A stretch of DNA of 64,000 nt from Nostoc piscinale CENA21 (GCF_001298445.1 NZ_CP012036.1:1-64000); one strand, 5' to 3'; shown: positions 46,322-56,186, counted from the first letter of the stretch. Notes: generated by a model from the letters alone, not told the origin. Made by a program: numbers and translations.

Positions 46322-48205
46322 ATGGCATTTTTCCACTTTGTACCCCAACAATCTTCTCAGGCTTTGCTGTGGAGCGTTCTGAACAGCATTACTGATCCCA
46401 TTTTTGTGAAGAACAGACAACACAATTGGGTGTTTGTTAATGATGCGTTTTGTCAGTTCATTGGATATGAGCGAACAGCACTAATTGGTAAGTCTGACTA
46501 TGATGTTTTCTGCAAAACCCAAGCCGATGTTTTTTGGGCGAGAGATGAACTGGTTCTTACCACAGGCGTAACTGATGAAAATGAAGAATTAATCACAGAT
46601 TACCAAGGTAAAACCCAAATCATATCTACTAAAAAAAGCTTATTATCTGACGAAGCTGGTAATTCATTTTTAGTAGGTTCAATTCGGCTGGTTGTTCCCC
46701 AAGATCAAATTGAAACTACTTTATTACTTCAGACAATCAATAAGTTAGAACAAGAAATTTATGAACGCCAACAAACTGAGAAACGCTTTCGCAGACATAG
46801 TAATGCGCTTCAACAGCTTGTGCAGAGTGAAAAATTACAACATGATGATTTTCAAATTGCTATTCAATATGTAACTGAAGTAGCTAGTTTAGGTCTTGAG
46901 GTTGGGCGTGTTAGTGTTTGGTTATACACAGAAGACCGTTCGGAAATTCAATGTGTGGATTTATACGAACAGGAATATAATCGCCACAGTGATGGTTTGA
47001 AATTATCTGTCTGCGACTTCCCGAAATATTTTCAAGCTCTGAAAGAAGAACAAATAATTGCAGTGACTGATGTGCATACTGATGCTCGTACTGCTGAATT
47101 TTCTGCAACTTATACAACTCCATTAGGAATTACTTCGATGCTGGATGCGCGGATTTGGTCGAGAGGGGAAGTAATTGGTGTAGTTTGTTGTGAGCATTTG
47201 ATCACCCCGCGCCAGTGGACATTAGAAGAAGAAAGCTTTATTGGCTCAATCACTGACTTTGTGCGGCTGGTGATTGAATCACGCGATCGCAAAATTGCAG
47301 AAGCAGCACTCAGACAGCAAACCCAACAACTAGAACAAACACTCAAAGAATTAAAACGGACTCAATCTCAAATAATTCAAAGTGAAAAAATGTCTTCTTT
47401 AGGACAACTGGTAGCGGGTGTAGCTCACGAAATAAATAATCCGGTTAACTTTATTTATGGCAATATTAATCCTGCTATTAATTATGTTCATGATTTATTC
47501 AAGCTGATTAATCTCTATCAAGAAAATTATCCTTATCCTGTGGATGTGATTCGAGAAGAAATTGATGCTATCGACTTAGAATTTTTAATATCAGATTTAC
47601 CCAAGCTATTATCTTCGATGAAAATAGGAGCCGATCGCATTCGCCAAATTGTCCTATCTCTCCGCAATTTTTCCCGCCTTGATGAAGCTGAATATAAAGC
47701 GGTGAATCTGCACGAAGGTATTGATAGTACATTATTAATTTTAGACAATCGTCTCAAGGCTAAACCTAATTATCCAGGTATTAAAGTTATTAAAGACTAT
47801 GGTAAATTACCTTTGGTTGAGTGCTATGCTGGTCAACTCAATCAAGTTTTTATGAATATTTTAACTAATGCGATCGATGCTATAGAAGAACGAGATGCAC
47901 AACGCACACTACAGGAAATGCAAGCTTCTCCTAGTAGAATTCGGATTGATACCACAGTCGTGAATGGAACTCAGATTTCTATTAAAATTGCTGATAATGG
48001 TTTGGGTATACCAGAAGATATTCAAAAACGGATTTTTGACCCATTTTTTACTACAAAACCCATTGGTAAAGGTACAGGAATGGGAATGTCAATTAGTTAT
48101 CAAATTATCACCGAAAATCATCATGGAACCCTGGAGTGTATTTCATCTCCGGGTAAAGGTACAGAATTTGTAATTATGATTCCTTTAAAACAAGGTCAGG
48201 ATTGA
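46322..48205 (+). CDS. PAS-GAF sensor histidine kinase
   Basis: This 627-residue cytoplasmic kinase has a PAS domain (about 10-125), a coiled coil, a GAF domain (about 150-320), a second coiled coil and a histidine kinase core. The phosphorylated His369 is in GVAHEINNPVNF. The ATPase has the N box (NILTNAIDAI), the G1 box DNGLGIPEDI, FDPFFTTKPIGKGTGMGMSI and a final G box. There is no membrane segment or receiver. It senses an unknown signal and would pair with an unlinked regulator; the NarL-type regulator 0.9 kb downstream is on the other strand and is a possible partner. Confidence 0.92.
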   Translation: MAFFHFVPQQSSQALLWSVLNSITDPIFVKNRQHNWVFVNDAFCQFIGYERTALIGKSDYDVFCKTQADVFWARDELVLTTGVTDENEELITDYQGKTQIISTKKSLLSDEAGNSFLVGSIRLVVPQDQIETTLLLQTINKLEQEIYERQQTEKRFRRHSNALQQLVQSEKLQHDDFQIAIQYVTEVASLGLEVGRVSVWLYTEDRSEIQCVDLYEQEYNRHSDGLKLSVCDFPKYFQALKEEQIIAVTDVHTDARTAEFSATYTTPLGITSMLDARIWSRGEVIGVVCCEHLITPRQWTLEEESFIGSITDFVRLVIESRDRKIAEAALRQQTQQLEQTLKELKRTQSQIIQSEKMSSLGQLVAGVAHEINNPVNFIYGNINPAINYVHDLFKLINLYQENYPYPVDVIREEIDAIDLEFLISDLPKLLSSMKIGADRIRQIVLSLRNFSRLDEAEYKAVNLHEGIDSTLLILDNRLKAKPNYPGIKVIKDYGKLPLVECYAGQLNQVFMNILTNAIDAIEERDAQRTLQEMQASPSRIRIDTTVVNGTQISIKIADNGLGIPEDIQKRIFDPFFTTKPIGKGTGMGMSISYQIITENHHGTLECISSPGKGTEFVIMIPLKQGQD

Positions 48206-48414
48206 ATGAAACAAGCATGTAAGGTGTTGAGGGATGAGTGTGTAAGGGTTTTGAACACTTACAACTCTATACCCCTTCATCCTATTTCAAACCCTTTAAT
48301 TAAGTAGAAAGGTGTAAAAAAACCGAAGTATGTAACTAAAAGTAAAGTTGCCCCAAACCCTCTTCCCTTCTGCCTCCTGCCTTTCCCTAACTATAAATAT
48401 TCATACCCACTTAC

Positions 48415-48897
48415 TTAGTAATTACTAGCTCTTAAATCGTCAATTACATCTTTACTAGCAGCATTTTCGACATAGTGTTTTGCTTGTTCAATATTAACTT
48501 TGGCTCGATTACGCCAACCTACAGCAGAATGGTTATCTTCCTCTCTCCCTATATCCTTTTCTGCACTGCGTAAAAGTTTGTAAACACTGCGAAACTTATC
48601 TAAATGTTTCAATGAACTATCAATTGCTGGATAATTATTGACATCTTTACGATCTAGGACAGCAGCTTTGTCAAGTTCTGCGATCGCTGCATGAACTTTA
48701 GAATATGCTGCTTTCTCTTCTTGAAGAACATTAGATTCATCGGCTTTTTGCAAGAGTAATTCTGCTTGTCGCAGGTCACTACGAGCATGAATATAATATG
48801 GATGTTTACCAGGGATATCAGCCGATGCAATACCATTACCTAAAGAAGCTGCAACTAATCCTAGTAACAGACTAACCGGAGTAATTCTATGAGTCAT
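48415..48897 (-). CDS. Exported helical protein of unknown function
   Basis: About 160 residues from an ATG at 48897 (a GTG at 48909 is in frame). An N-terminal signal peptide ends near Ile-Ala-Ser-Ala, and the mature chain is all-helical, with an aromatic HPYYIHARSDLRQAELLLQ start and regular helices rich in Lys, Glu and Ala. It resembles small periplasmic four-helix proteins but has no recognisable motif. It is a single gene between the histidine kinase (convergent) and the response regulator on the same strand. Confidence 0.65.
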   Translation of the reverse strand: MTHRITPVSLLLGLVAASLGNGIASADIPGKHPYYIHARSDLRQAELLLQKADESNVLQEEKAAYSKVHAAIAELDKAAVLDRKDVNNYPAIDSSLKHLDKFRSVYKLLRSAEKDIGREEDNHSAVGWRNRAKVNIEQAKHYVENAASKDVIDDLRASNY

Positions 48898-49068
48898 AAC
48901 CTTGCTCACCTAAATGCAGAATGAAAACTCATCCTCTGATTTAGACTGGTTTAATTCTGAAAAGTTTTGACAAATCTGTGTCAATGTTATGTCATTAATT
49001 CTTTTTAAATACGAGTGAAAAATGACATTCTGTCGAGTTAATTTCTCGCAACCATCACATATTATTAA

Positions 49069-49746
49069 CTACACTAAACCAGATCGCAGTGCAACTACAG
49101 CAGCTTGAACACGATCATCAACTGCTAGTTTGTTCATAATTCCACGGACGTGGGTTTTGACAGTATTGGGACTCAGATACAGTCTTTCCGCAATTTCGGG
49201 GTTGCTTAAACCTTCTACCATCAGTTTTAAAACTTCTAACTCTCTGGTGGAAAGGTTGGCGGTGTTTCCTTGGGTTGCGGGAGGTTTGAGATTATCGATA
49301 ACACGTCTGGCGATTTGCGGATCTAAATAAGTTGCGCCATCAACTGCGGCAGCGATCGCTTTTAACAGTCTTTCTACACTCGCACCTTTGATACAATAAG
49401 CATCTGCACCACTGGAAAGTGCCGCAATCACTTCTGTTTCAGTGGTGTGGGATGTCAGCATTACTACATGGGTTTCTGGTAAAGCCGCTTTGATTTGCTG
49501 TGTCGCCGCAATTCCATCCAGGCGCGGTAAACCAATATCCATGACTACCAAATCTGGTTTTAATTTTAAGGCTGCTTGTACCCCTAAATAACCATCTTCT
49601 GCTTGTCCAACAATTTCCAACTGGGGTTGCGCCATCAGTGATTGTTCTAGTCCTAGTTGCATCATCGGATCATCTTCCACAATCAACACGCGCAACACAG
49701 GTTGATCATTCGGCAGATTGAAGGAGTAGCTAGGATTGGTAGACAT
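49069..49746 (-). CDS. NarL/FixJ-family response regulator
   Basis: This 225-residue protein has a receiver domain (about 15-130) with the acidic pair in EDDPM, the phosphorylated Asp in VVMDIGLPRLDG and the conserved Thr/Lys region. The C-terminal LuxR-type HTH begins LSTRELEVLKLMVEGLSNPEIAERL and ends KTHVRGIMNKLAVDDRVQAAV. It is a DNA-binding transcription regulator. The kinase partner is not known; the PAS-GAF kinase nearby on the other strand is a candidate. Era is encoded upstream on the same strand, starting about 65 bases before it. Confidence 0.93.
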   Translation of the reverse strand: MSTNPSYSFNLPNDQPVLRVLIVEDDPMMQLGLEQSLMAQPQLEIVGQAEDGYLGVQAALKLKPDLVVMDIGLPRLDGIAATQQIKAALPETHVVMLTSHTTETEVIAALSSGADAYCIKGASVERLLKAIAAAVDGATYLDPQIARRVIDNLKPPATQGNTANLSTRELEVLKLMVEGLSNPEIAERLYLSPNTVKTHVRGIMNKLAVDDRVQAAVVALRSGLV

Positions 49747-49811
49747 TTTTTTTATCTAGTCAATGGTCAATAGTCAATAGTCCAATAGCTATTGACTATT
49801 GATTAACTTCT

Positions 49812-50768
49812 CTATTCTTCCACGCGATAGCCAAACTCTGCCAAATTTAACCGAGACTGTCGCCATTTTGGCTGGACTTTGACGAAAAGTTCCAGGTATA
49901 CTTTGCCGGAGATGAGTTTTTGGATTTGTTCGCGGGCGGCACTACCAATGGCTTTGAGCATGGAACCACCTTTACCAATTAAAATGCCTTTCTGGGAATC
50001 GCGTTCGACGTGGATGGTAGCCATGACGCGGGTAATTGATGGTGTTTCTTCTACTTTATCAATGGCGATCGCCACAGAATGCGGCACTTCTTCACGGGTT
50101 AACAGTAAAATCTGTTCCCGAATTAACTCGCCCATAATAAAGCGTTCTGGTTGGTCTGTCACCAAGTCAGGCGGATAGTATAAGGGGCCAGTTTCTAAAT
50201 TTTCCGTCAGTAGTTCTTGTAGTTCTGGCAATCCTGCACCAGTCTTGGCGGAAAATTTTGCTAACGGCCATTGGTTAGCATCACCTAGTTGTTGGTAACT
50301 TTCATCGATAAACTGGGAATCCGTTGGTTGCTGGTCAATTTTATTTAGTCCCAAAATTACGGGGGTGTGACTGTGGGTTAATAACTCCGCAATGTAGCGA
50401 TCGCCAGCACCACAAGCAGCTGTACTATCAACTACAAACAGCACCACATCTACTGATTCAATGGCAATCTTGGCATTCTGCACTAACACTTCCCCCAGTT
50501 GATGATGGGGTTTATGAATTCCCGGTGTATCGACGAAAATTAATTGTGCTGCTTCTGTGGTCAAAATTCCTCGCAAACGATTCCGCGTAGTTTGGGCTAC
50601 TGGTGAGGTTATTGCAATTTTTTGACCAACTAATTGATTCATTAGAGTAGATTTACCGACATTTGGACGACCAATAATGCCGATAAACCCCGATTTATAT
50701 TCAGGAGGAGCTTGAGGAATTAATACTTCTCCTGAAAAAGAGAAGACGTGATTTTCAATACTAGTCAC
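49812..50768 (-). CDS. era: GTPase Era
   Basis: This 318-residue GTPase binds 16S rRNA and helps assemble the 30S ribosomal subunit. The G1 box is GRPNVGKST, G3 is VDTPGIHKP and G4 is LNKID. The C-terminal KH domain has HVERDSQKGILIGKGGSMLKAIG. An N-terminal extension of about 25 residues precedes the GTPase. The start is a GTG at 50768 with GGAG a few bases upstream. The response regulator gene follows downstream. Confidence 0.95.
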   Translation of the reverse strand: MTSIENHVFSFSGEVLIPQAPPEYKSGFIGIIGRPNVGKSTLMNQLVGQKIAITSPVAQTTRNRLRGILTTEAAQLIFVDTPGIHKPHHQLGEVLVQNAKIAIESVDVVLFVVDSTAACGAGDRYIAELLTHSHTPVILGLNKIDQQPTDSQFIDESYQQLGDANQWPLAKFSAKTGAGLPELQELLTENLETGPLYYPPDLVTDQPERFIMGELIREQILLLTREEVPHSVAIAIDKVEETPSITRVMATIHVERDSQKGILIGKGGSMLKAIGSAAREQIQKLISGKVYLELFVKVQPKWRQSRLNLAEFGYRVEE

Positions 50769-51551
50769 CTTTTACTCCACCTTCATATTTTATAGATGAG
50801 ATAAGTTAGTTCTGGGTTCAAACGCACAACAAACATATATTCACCCTGGAATTTTCGGGGTTTGCCATTGTTTCAGTTTAATCTACTACTAGAGATATTT
50901 GACTGGAAATACCTCAAAAATAGATATTGAATCCAACCAACATTATGTTATCCCTCTTCCATAAAGTTGTGTTATCTGAAAGAGAGCCAGTCATTTTGAT
51001 GACAATATTCTTGGATTTTAGCTGGAGAATACCACCAAATTATGATGTAATTGCTATGGCTAAGAAATAATTTCTCGCTTAAACTCGCCTAATTTCAAAA
51101 TCTGATTAACAATTAATTTACTCTATTTAGTATATATATTCAGAGCTATATGCAACCGAGATTTGTCATCAAAGCTGAAAATTTCATGAGCCTGAGTGCA
51201 ACTGTCTAAAGTGAAGCATGTAACAAGCGATCGCACAATATTGACTTTTGTTAACGACAGTAATAAAAGCTATCACATATCATTAATATACGTCAAATTT
51301 GATATTTGACAATTGACACTAACCCAATATAACGTCAGTTAAACTGTGATGAAAATTAATTCTTCCTATAATTTAAGTTATATTAAATTATAGTTAGATA
51401 ATTTTGTCGGACGACCTCTTGATGAAGCAGAAGTTGGTGTTTAGTCCAAGGCACTAAATTATCAGCTTTTTTCTCTAAAGGTTAATTTTAACTAATTAAT
51501 CTGTTGTCTTATTGTAGTCGTGTCATTCCACTACAGTAATTTTCTTTTTAC
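50769..51551. other. Long AT-rich intergenic region
   Basis: About 780 bases with no supported gene. It contains HIP1 near 51228 and an AT inverted repeat, TATAATTTAA (51367-51376) with TTAAATTATA (51383-51392), around a six-base loop. Promoter of era must lie at the left end; nothing else is recognised. Confidence 0.5.
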
Positions 51552-52127
51552 TTAATAACAAGATAGATTTAAGATAAACCTAGGCAAAACATTTTCGCCA
51601 GATAACTCTGTTGGCAGATTTCTGACTTCTACATCCTGTAATTGGCGGTAAATTTCAACTTGTTGCTGTTGAGGATTAATTAACCATCCTAGTTGCACAC
51701 CTGCATTCATATATTCTGTCATTTTAGAATGTAGCATTGCTAAATCATCGGTTACTGACCTTAACTCAATGACAAAATCTGGTGCAATGGGGGGAAATTT
51801 GCGTCTTTGTTCGGGAGTAAGTGCTTGCCAACATTCTAGTTGAATCCAAGCGACATCAGGAGAACGATCAGCACCATTGGGTAACTTAAAGATAGTTGAA
51901 GAACTGAAAACATAACCGAGTCCAGTTTGGCGATTCCAAATTCCTAAATCAATAATTAAATCAGCTTCTCGATTACCACTTTCTCCCCCAACAGGCGATA
52001 CAATAATTAACTGTCCTTTGGTAGTGCGTTCAAATTTTAATTCACTGTTATTTTGACATAATTGATAAAATTGTTCGTCTGTGAGGTGAACAGTATCTAA
52101 ATTTAATGTCAAAGAACTCATAACCAT
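51552..52127 (-). CDS. Uma2-family (DUF820) endonuclease
   Basis: This 191-residue protein has the DUF820/Uma2 restriction-endonuclease-like fold. The PD-(D/E)xK-type residues are visible in SPDVAW and in the strand PDFVIELRSVTD. N-terminal segments LTDEQFYQLC and ELKFERTTKGQLIIVSPVGGE are typical. This is a very common accessory family in Nostocales, of unknown role. The two in-frame ATGs (52127 and 52121) are equivalent. Confidence 0.85.
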   Translation of the reverse strand: MVMSSLTLNLDTVHLTDEQFYQLCQNNSELKFERTTKGQLIIVSPVGGESGNREADLIIDLGIWNRQTGLGYVFSSSTIFKLPNGADRSPDVAWIQLECWQALTPEQRRKFPPIAPDFVIELRSVTDDLAMLHSKMTEYMNAGVQLGWLINPQQQQVEIYRQLQDVEVRNLPTELSGENVLPRFILNLSCY

Positions 52128-52216
52128 ATATCTAAATTGAGTTAGGGAGTTGTGAGCGGGGAGCAGATTTATTTGTAATTTATTGTAAGACTGCTATAAC
52201 TTGAGAGAAGATAATC

Positions 52217-53128
52217 CTACCAAGACGACATAAACTGCCAATCTTCCGCATCTTTCTCTGCATCTGTTTTGTCTTCTGTATCGGCTGCTTGGTCTACATC
52301 TTCTGATTGTAGCAACTTTTCATATTCTCCCGAATCAACCCATTTTAACAATTCGGAAGCTCGCATCACCGACCAGGGAAATTTGTACTCCATAAAGCTA
52401 AATATTTTCGTGACTTGATCCAAGTTATCTAAACTAATGAGCGAAAATTCTCGTGCTTGCGCTTGAAACTCGGCAATGGTATCTGCATTTATATATTCCG
52501 ATGGTAAACCAGCCAACTTCATCAGTGCGGTAATGGCAATATTAATATCTTGACATGCTAATAAACCCGCGCGATCGCATGTGAATTTTGACATCAAAAT
52601 CCAATTACATAAAGCTACTTCTATCCCCCCAGCCGCTAACCCTCCCAAACCAAAAGTTGTACTATTAATAATATTTTTTAACAATGGCATCACATTTGCC
52701 ATTTGTTGATAAGCAATATATTTACCCTTAATGCGTGAAATTTCACATCCAAATGCAAATAATAATTCAGAGGGAGAATACCATTCCATTGCTTCTAAAT
52801 TCGCACTCACCATTGGCTTATCTACACCAACAGCATTAGTTTGAATATGTCCCGTACCACGAAATAAATAAAGTTCCGGCTGGGGAGTCAAGTCAAGAAT
52901 TCGACAGCTTTCTGTAAACGCATCATATAATTTGGGAAAATTTTGCGATATCACGCGAAATTCACCACCGATAATTTGCATTCTCAGTAAACGGTCAATT
53001 CCATATTCATTTACCTTTTTTAACACTAAAGGTAAACCAGGCATTTTATTTAAAGCCGCTAAAGCTTTTTGATCAAATGGATGTTGTAATCTGACTATAT
53101 TCAGACCAGTCAATATTTTTTTTGTCAT
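52217..53128 (-). CDS. M48 peptidase homologue lacking zinc ligands
   Basis: The 303-residue protein aligns by eye to the cyanobacterial M48 family (HtpX/Ste24-like). The zinc motif HExxH is replaced by CEISR (residues 128-132), and the third ligand Glu, normally in SEFxADRAG, is Lys181 in SKFTCDRAGLLACQD. So all three metal ligands are lost although the surrounding fold is kept (TNAVGVDKPMVSANLEAM, SPSELLFAFG). It is probably a non-catalytic homologue. A C-terminal acidic tail (about 270-303) is rich in Asp and Glu. No signal peptide. Confidence 0.75.
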   Translation of the reverse strand: MTKKILTGLNIVRLQHPFDQKALAALNKMPGLPLVLKKVNEYGIDRLLRMQIIGGEFRVISQNFPKLYDAFTESCRILDLTPQPELYLFRGTGHIQTNAVGVDKPMVSANLEAMEWYSPSELLFAFGCEISRIKGKYIAYQQMANVMPLLKNIINSTTFGLGGLAAGGIEVALCNWILMSKFTCDRAGLLACQDINIAITALMKLAGLPSEYINADTIAEFQAQAREFSLISLDNLDQVTKIFSFMEYKFPWSVMRASELLKWVDSGEYEKLLQSEDVDQAADTEDKTDAEKDAEDWQFMSSW

Positions 53129-53298
53129 GATATCGTTGTTTAGCTGATAGAAAAGATAAATCTCAGAAAATCACAATACATAATACAGATTATCTACTGT
53201 TTACTGTCCTGCTATAAATATTTCTTGACCCACTCAATATTTTGAACCTGAAATACCCTGACACTTCTACACCTAGCCTCAAAAAGCTTTATTGTTCT

Positions 53299-53317
53299 GT
53301 ACGGCTTTAGGACGTAC
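53299..53317. promoter_or_regulatory. Candidate operator upstream of the toxin-antitoxin pair
   Basis: GTACG (53299-53303) and CGTAC (53313-53317) form a short inverted repeat 35 bases before the antitoxin ATG. Ribbon-helix-helix antitoxins bind such sites, but the arms are short and this is weak. Confidence 0.25.
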
Positions 53318-53352
53318 CATAAAAGATAGAGAGTAAAAAAGAGCCACTCCTG

Positions 53353-53670
53353 ATGTCTAACAAACAAAACCCTGGCAAAACAGAAGACAGACGTAGCAAA
53401 TCTGAACGCTTGGAAGCACGCCTGACCCGTGAACAGAAAGAATTGTTGCAGTGGGCAGCAGACCTAGAAGGCCGAACAGTCACAGATTTCGTGGTCAGTC
53501 ATGCCCAAGAGGCCGCAATCAAAACAATTGAAGAACATACCCTCATCAAACTCAGCCGGGAAGACAGCATTGCTTTCGTTGATTCTCTCCTCAATCCGCC
53601 TGCTCTCCACGCTGATGCCCCATTGGCACGGGCAATCAGCCGTTATAAAGAAAGTATGAGGCTGCCGTGA
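53353..53670 (+). CDS. DUF1778 (TacA-type) antitoxin
   Basis: The 105-residue protein has the DUF1778 ribbon-helix-helix region (about 14-60: SERLEARLTREQKELLQWAADLEGRTVTDFVVSHA is the DNA-binding part) and a C-terminal tail that in TacA wraps the toxin. It overlaps the acetyltransferase gene by four bases, the usual TacA-TacT order. As in other such pairs, it would repress its own operon. The segment looks richer in GC than its neighbours, suggesting transfer. Confidence 0.88.
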   Translation: MSNKQNPGKTEDRRSKSERLEARLTREQKELLQWAADLEGRTVTDFVVSHAQEAAIKTIEEHTLIKLSREDSIAFVDSLLNPPALHADAPLARAISRYKESMRLP

Positions 53671-54179
53671 GTCTCCCTGCTTTTACGTATACCATCGAGT
53701 TGCTCAACACTGGACATAATCGAGTAGATTTCCGGTGTGGAATTGAAGCTCTCGACCGTTATCTGCGAGAACAGGCTGGTCAGGATTTGCGCCGCTATGT
53801 AGCAACGCCATTCGTACTGTGTGATGTTGACGCAAATATGATAGCTGGCTATTACACGCTGGCGGCTACGTCGATTCAGGTGGAAGACTTACCAAAAGTA
53901 CTACGTGGAAAGTTGCCAAGGTATCCGCTTGTTCCGGCTACGTTATTGGGGCGGCTGGCTATCGATGAACGCTACCAAGGACAAGGACTGGGAGCATTCT
54001 TACTTGTTGATGCCTTACGGCGCAGCTTTATGAGTGAGATTGCCGCAATGGCAGTGGTAGTTGATGCCAAAGATGAGCAGGTGCGGGCTTTTTATGAACA
54101 TCATGGGTTCACAGCGTTTCCCGGTCAGTTTCGACGGTTGTATTTGCCGATGACGCTAATTGCTAGACAGTTCAGTTAA
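53667..54179 (+). CDS. GNAT acetyltransferase toxin (TacT-type)
   Basis: This 170-residue GNAT protein starts at a GTG overlapping the antitoxin stop (53667-53670). The acetyl-CoA motif is in LAIDERYQGQGLGAFLL and the later RAFYEHHGFTAF strand is typical. TacT-type toxins acetylate the amino group of aminoacyl-tRNAs and block translation; specificity cannot be told. The pair forms a type II toxin-antitoxin module. Confidence 0.88.
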   Translation: MSLPAFTYTIELLNTGHNRVDFRCGIEALDRYLREQAGQDLRRYVATPFVLCDVDANMIAGYYTLAATSIQVEDLPKVLRGKLPRYPLVPATLLGRLAIDERYQGQGLGAFLLVDALRRSFMSEIAAMAVVVDAKDEQVRAFYEHHGFTAFPGQFRRLYLPMTLIARQFS

Positions 54180-54268
54180 AATTGCTTTTTCACACCTACT
54201 TTTCTTCGGCTGGGATTGTTTAATTCAGTTCAGGTTTAACAGAGGTGAATATTGAGCAAACTTAAGTG

Positions 54269-54688
54269 TTACTCTTTTTGAATAAATTGCCTTAAAATCT
54301 CTCCTGGCTTTCTATCCCAAGTATCAATATGTTCATAGATTAAATAATCTGAATTGAATTTGTAAGTTGAATAACCATTAAAAAATATCTTAGCTTGCCA
54401 AGGCACACGTAAAACACCACGCACTGTCCATTTTGCTAAAATCGTATCTTCTGCCGATTGATAAACTTCATGTAAATCAAATGCAATTTGAGTAAAAAAT
54501 AATTGGGCGTGAAATCGTAATGTCCAAAAAATAATTCGATAGTTAAATTTATATTTAAATTTATTTACTGGGTCTTTAAAATAGATATCTTGCGTATAAA
54601 TATCATAGGTAATATCTTGCTCAAAGAGTGTGGGTAAATCTTGTTTGAGAGTTTGAATTACCTGTTCTATCTGTAATTTATCTGCCAC
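54269..54688 (-). CDS. DUF2358 (SnoaL-like) protein
   Basis: This 139-residue protein has the NTF2/SnoaL-like pattern of DUF2358: TLKQDLPTLFEQDITYDIYTQDIYFKDPV and a C-terminal strand pair ending HIDTWDRKPGEILRQF. Function is unknown; it occurs in cyanobacteria and plastids. The start is a GTG at 54688 with AGGA eight bases upstream. The stop of the upstream GHL10-like gene lies 12 bases before it, so the two are likely cotranscribed. Confidence 0.75.
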   Translation of the reverse strand: MADKLQIEQVIQTLKQDLPTLFEQDITYDIYTQDIYFKDPVNKFKYKFNYRIIFWTLRFHAQLFFTQIAFDLHEVYQSAEDTILAKWTVRGVLRVPWQAKIFFNGYSTYKFNSDYLIYEHIDTWDRKPGEILRQFIQKE

Positions 54689-54700
54689 GCGCTTTATCCT

Positions 54701-55859
54701 TTAAAAAAGATTTTTGAAGAATCTCTTGATTCTCTGCCAGAATGACAAAGAATAGCTGTTGCTTGGTTGCTGTAAATCAGCCAAAGTCGGAAACGCCGCA
54801 GGTTGAGAGTATGGGCCATTTCGCAAAACTTGAGCAAGAGCATTGTTATTTTCGCGCAAACCTTCGTAAAAAAAAGTAGACTTCGCCAGAAATTCCCAGT
54901 CGGCGGTTGTAAGCGATCGCCTGCACAAGATATTCTGGGCTGATGGAGTAATTACCAAGCTTGAGCAAAATTCCCGGTGCTAACTTGGGGAGAGTTGCAT
55001 CACTAAACTGACAGCTTGCTAGTCGGTTAGCGATCGCTTTATAACTATTAAAATCGCGGCGATATATCTGCGGGTGAATGATATCCACTATGCCCAACTT
55101 CAACCATGTGGGAGAATCTTGCAGATATTCGCGCAATCCCCAATCATAAATATTTGGTGCCATCGACACCAACAAGTTAGGATTAATGCTTTTGACTTCG
55201 CCATATAAACGTGCCAAAAAATCTGTCAAAATATCGGCACGCCACTGTAACCATTGTTTATCTTGGGGGTTTTGGGGCGGACGAGTGCCAAATTGCTGCT
55301 GATAACGGGCAACTGTTAAAGGATCATACCCTCCTTCTGATGGTAAAGCCGGAAAGCGATCATCTCCTTGAATCCCATCCACATCATAATTTTTCACCAC
55401 TTCCAAAACCAAATTCAACAAAAAATCTTGCACCTGGGGATGAAAAGCATTCATCCACTCAAAACCATTTTTCTGCAACAAATTACCTTGACTATCACGC
55501 GCCGCCCATTCTGGCTTTTGCTGTAACAGCATTCCACCATTCAAGTTGTAAGAACTCGCAAACCCATATTCAAACCAAGGGATAACTTTTAACCCCACTC
55601 GCCGCGCCTCAGTTATCACCTCCGCGAAAGGGTCACGACCAACAGACATCGGGTCAATTTCTACCCCAAAAGTCTGCTGCATAGTTTGGCTGGGGTACAT
55701 AGTCACGCCCTTATTCCAAACCACAGGGAACACAACATTAAATCCTGTTTCTGCCAACAAGTCCATCGCTGCTGCAATGCGTTGTTGTGACCGGAAAACT
55801 TTACTATCGGTGGTTGTCAGCCAGACACCGCGAATTTCTTTTGGGTTCATAGGTTTCAT
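54701..55859 (-). pseudogene. GHL10-like glycoside hydrolase, frameshifted at an 8-base run
   Basis: It belongs to the glycosyl-hydrolase-like 10 family (TIM-barrel) with MNPKEIRGVWLTTTDSKVF, VIPWFEYGFASSYN, DVDGIQGDDRFPALPSE and the PQIYRRDF strand. The frame breaks after ISGEVYFF at the eight As (Ts on the coding strand) 54868-54875; seven would give YEGLRENNNALAQVL and a 385-residue protein. The last 60 residues include a basic, aromatic tail (FWQRIKRFFKNLF). Its substrate is unknown, perhaps an envelope polysaccharide. The extra base is probably a base-call error. ATG 55859 is chosen; 55850 is possible. Confidence 0.85.
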
Positions 55860-55895
55860 GAGGAGTCTGAACTGTAACACATATCTTGCACAGGG

Positions 55896-56050
55896 CGACT
55901 GAAGCGACTGAAGTCGCGGCTACACGGACAAAACCCGCCTGCGCGGGTTTCAAACCATATATTTTTCTTCAGTCCGCGTGGTGCGCCAAGCGCAGCGCCA
56001 GCGCGATAGGCGGACTTTGTTTGTATAGCCCCGAATTTCATTCGTCGGGA
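55896..56050. repeat. Nostocales intergenic repeat (about 155 bases)
   Basis: It contains GACTGAAGTCGCGGCTACAC, the palindrome AAACCCGCCTGCGCGGGTTT and a matching far end with GCGGACTTTGTTTGTATAGC and CCCGAATTTCATTCGTCGGG. A shorter relative lies at 60293-60364. It fills most of the gap between the GHL10-like and epoxide-hydrolase-like genes. Confidence 0.65.
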
Positions 56051-56186
56051 CTAGGTGCTTCACACTTTTATTAGAATTTTCTGACATTACTACCACCCCA
56101 AACACTGCCCTTTAACAGATGTTAGGGATAGTAATTTGGTACATAATTCCACAATAGCGAGATTAGTTATTTTAAAAATACAACAA

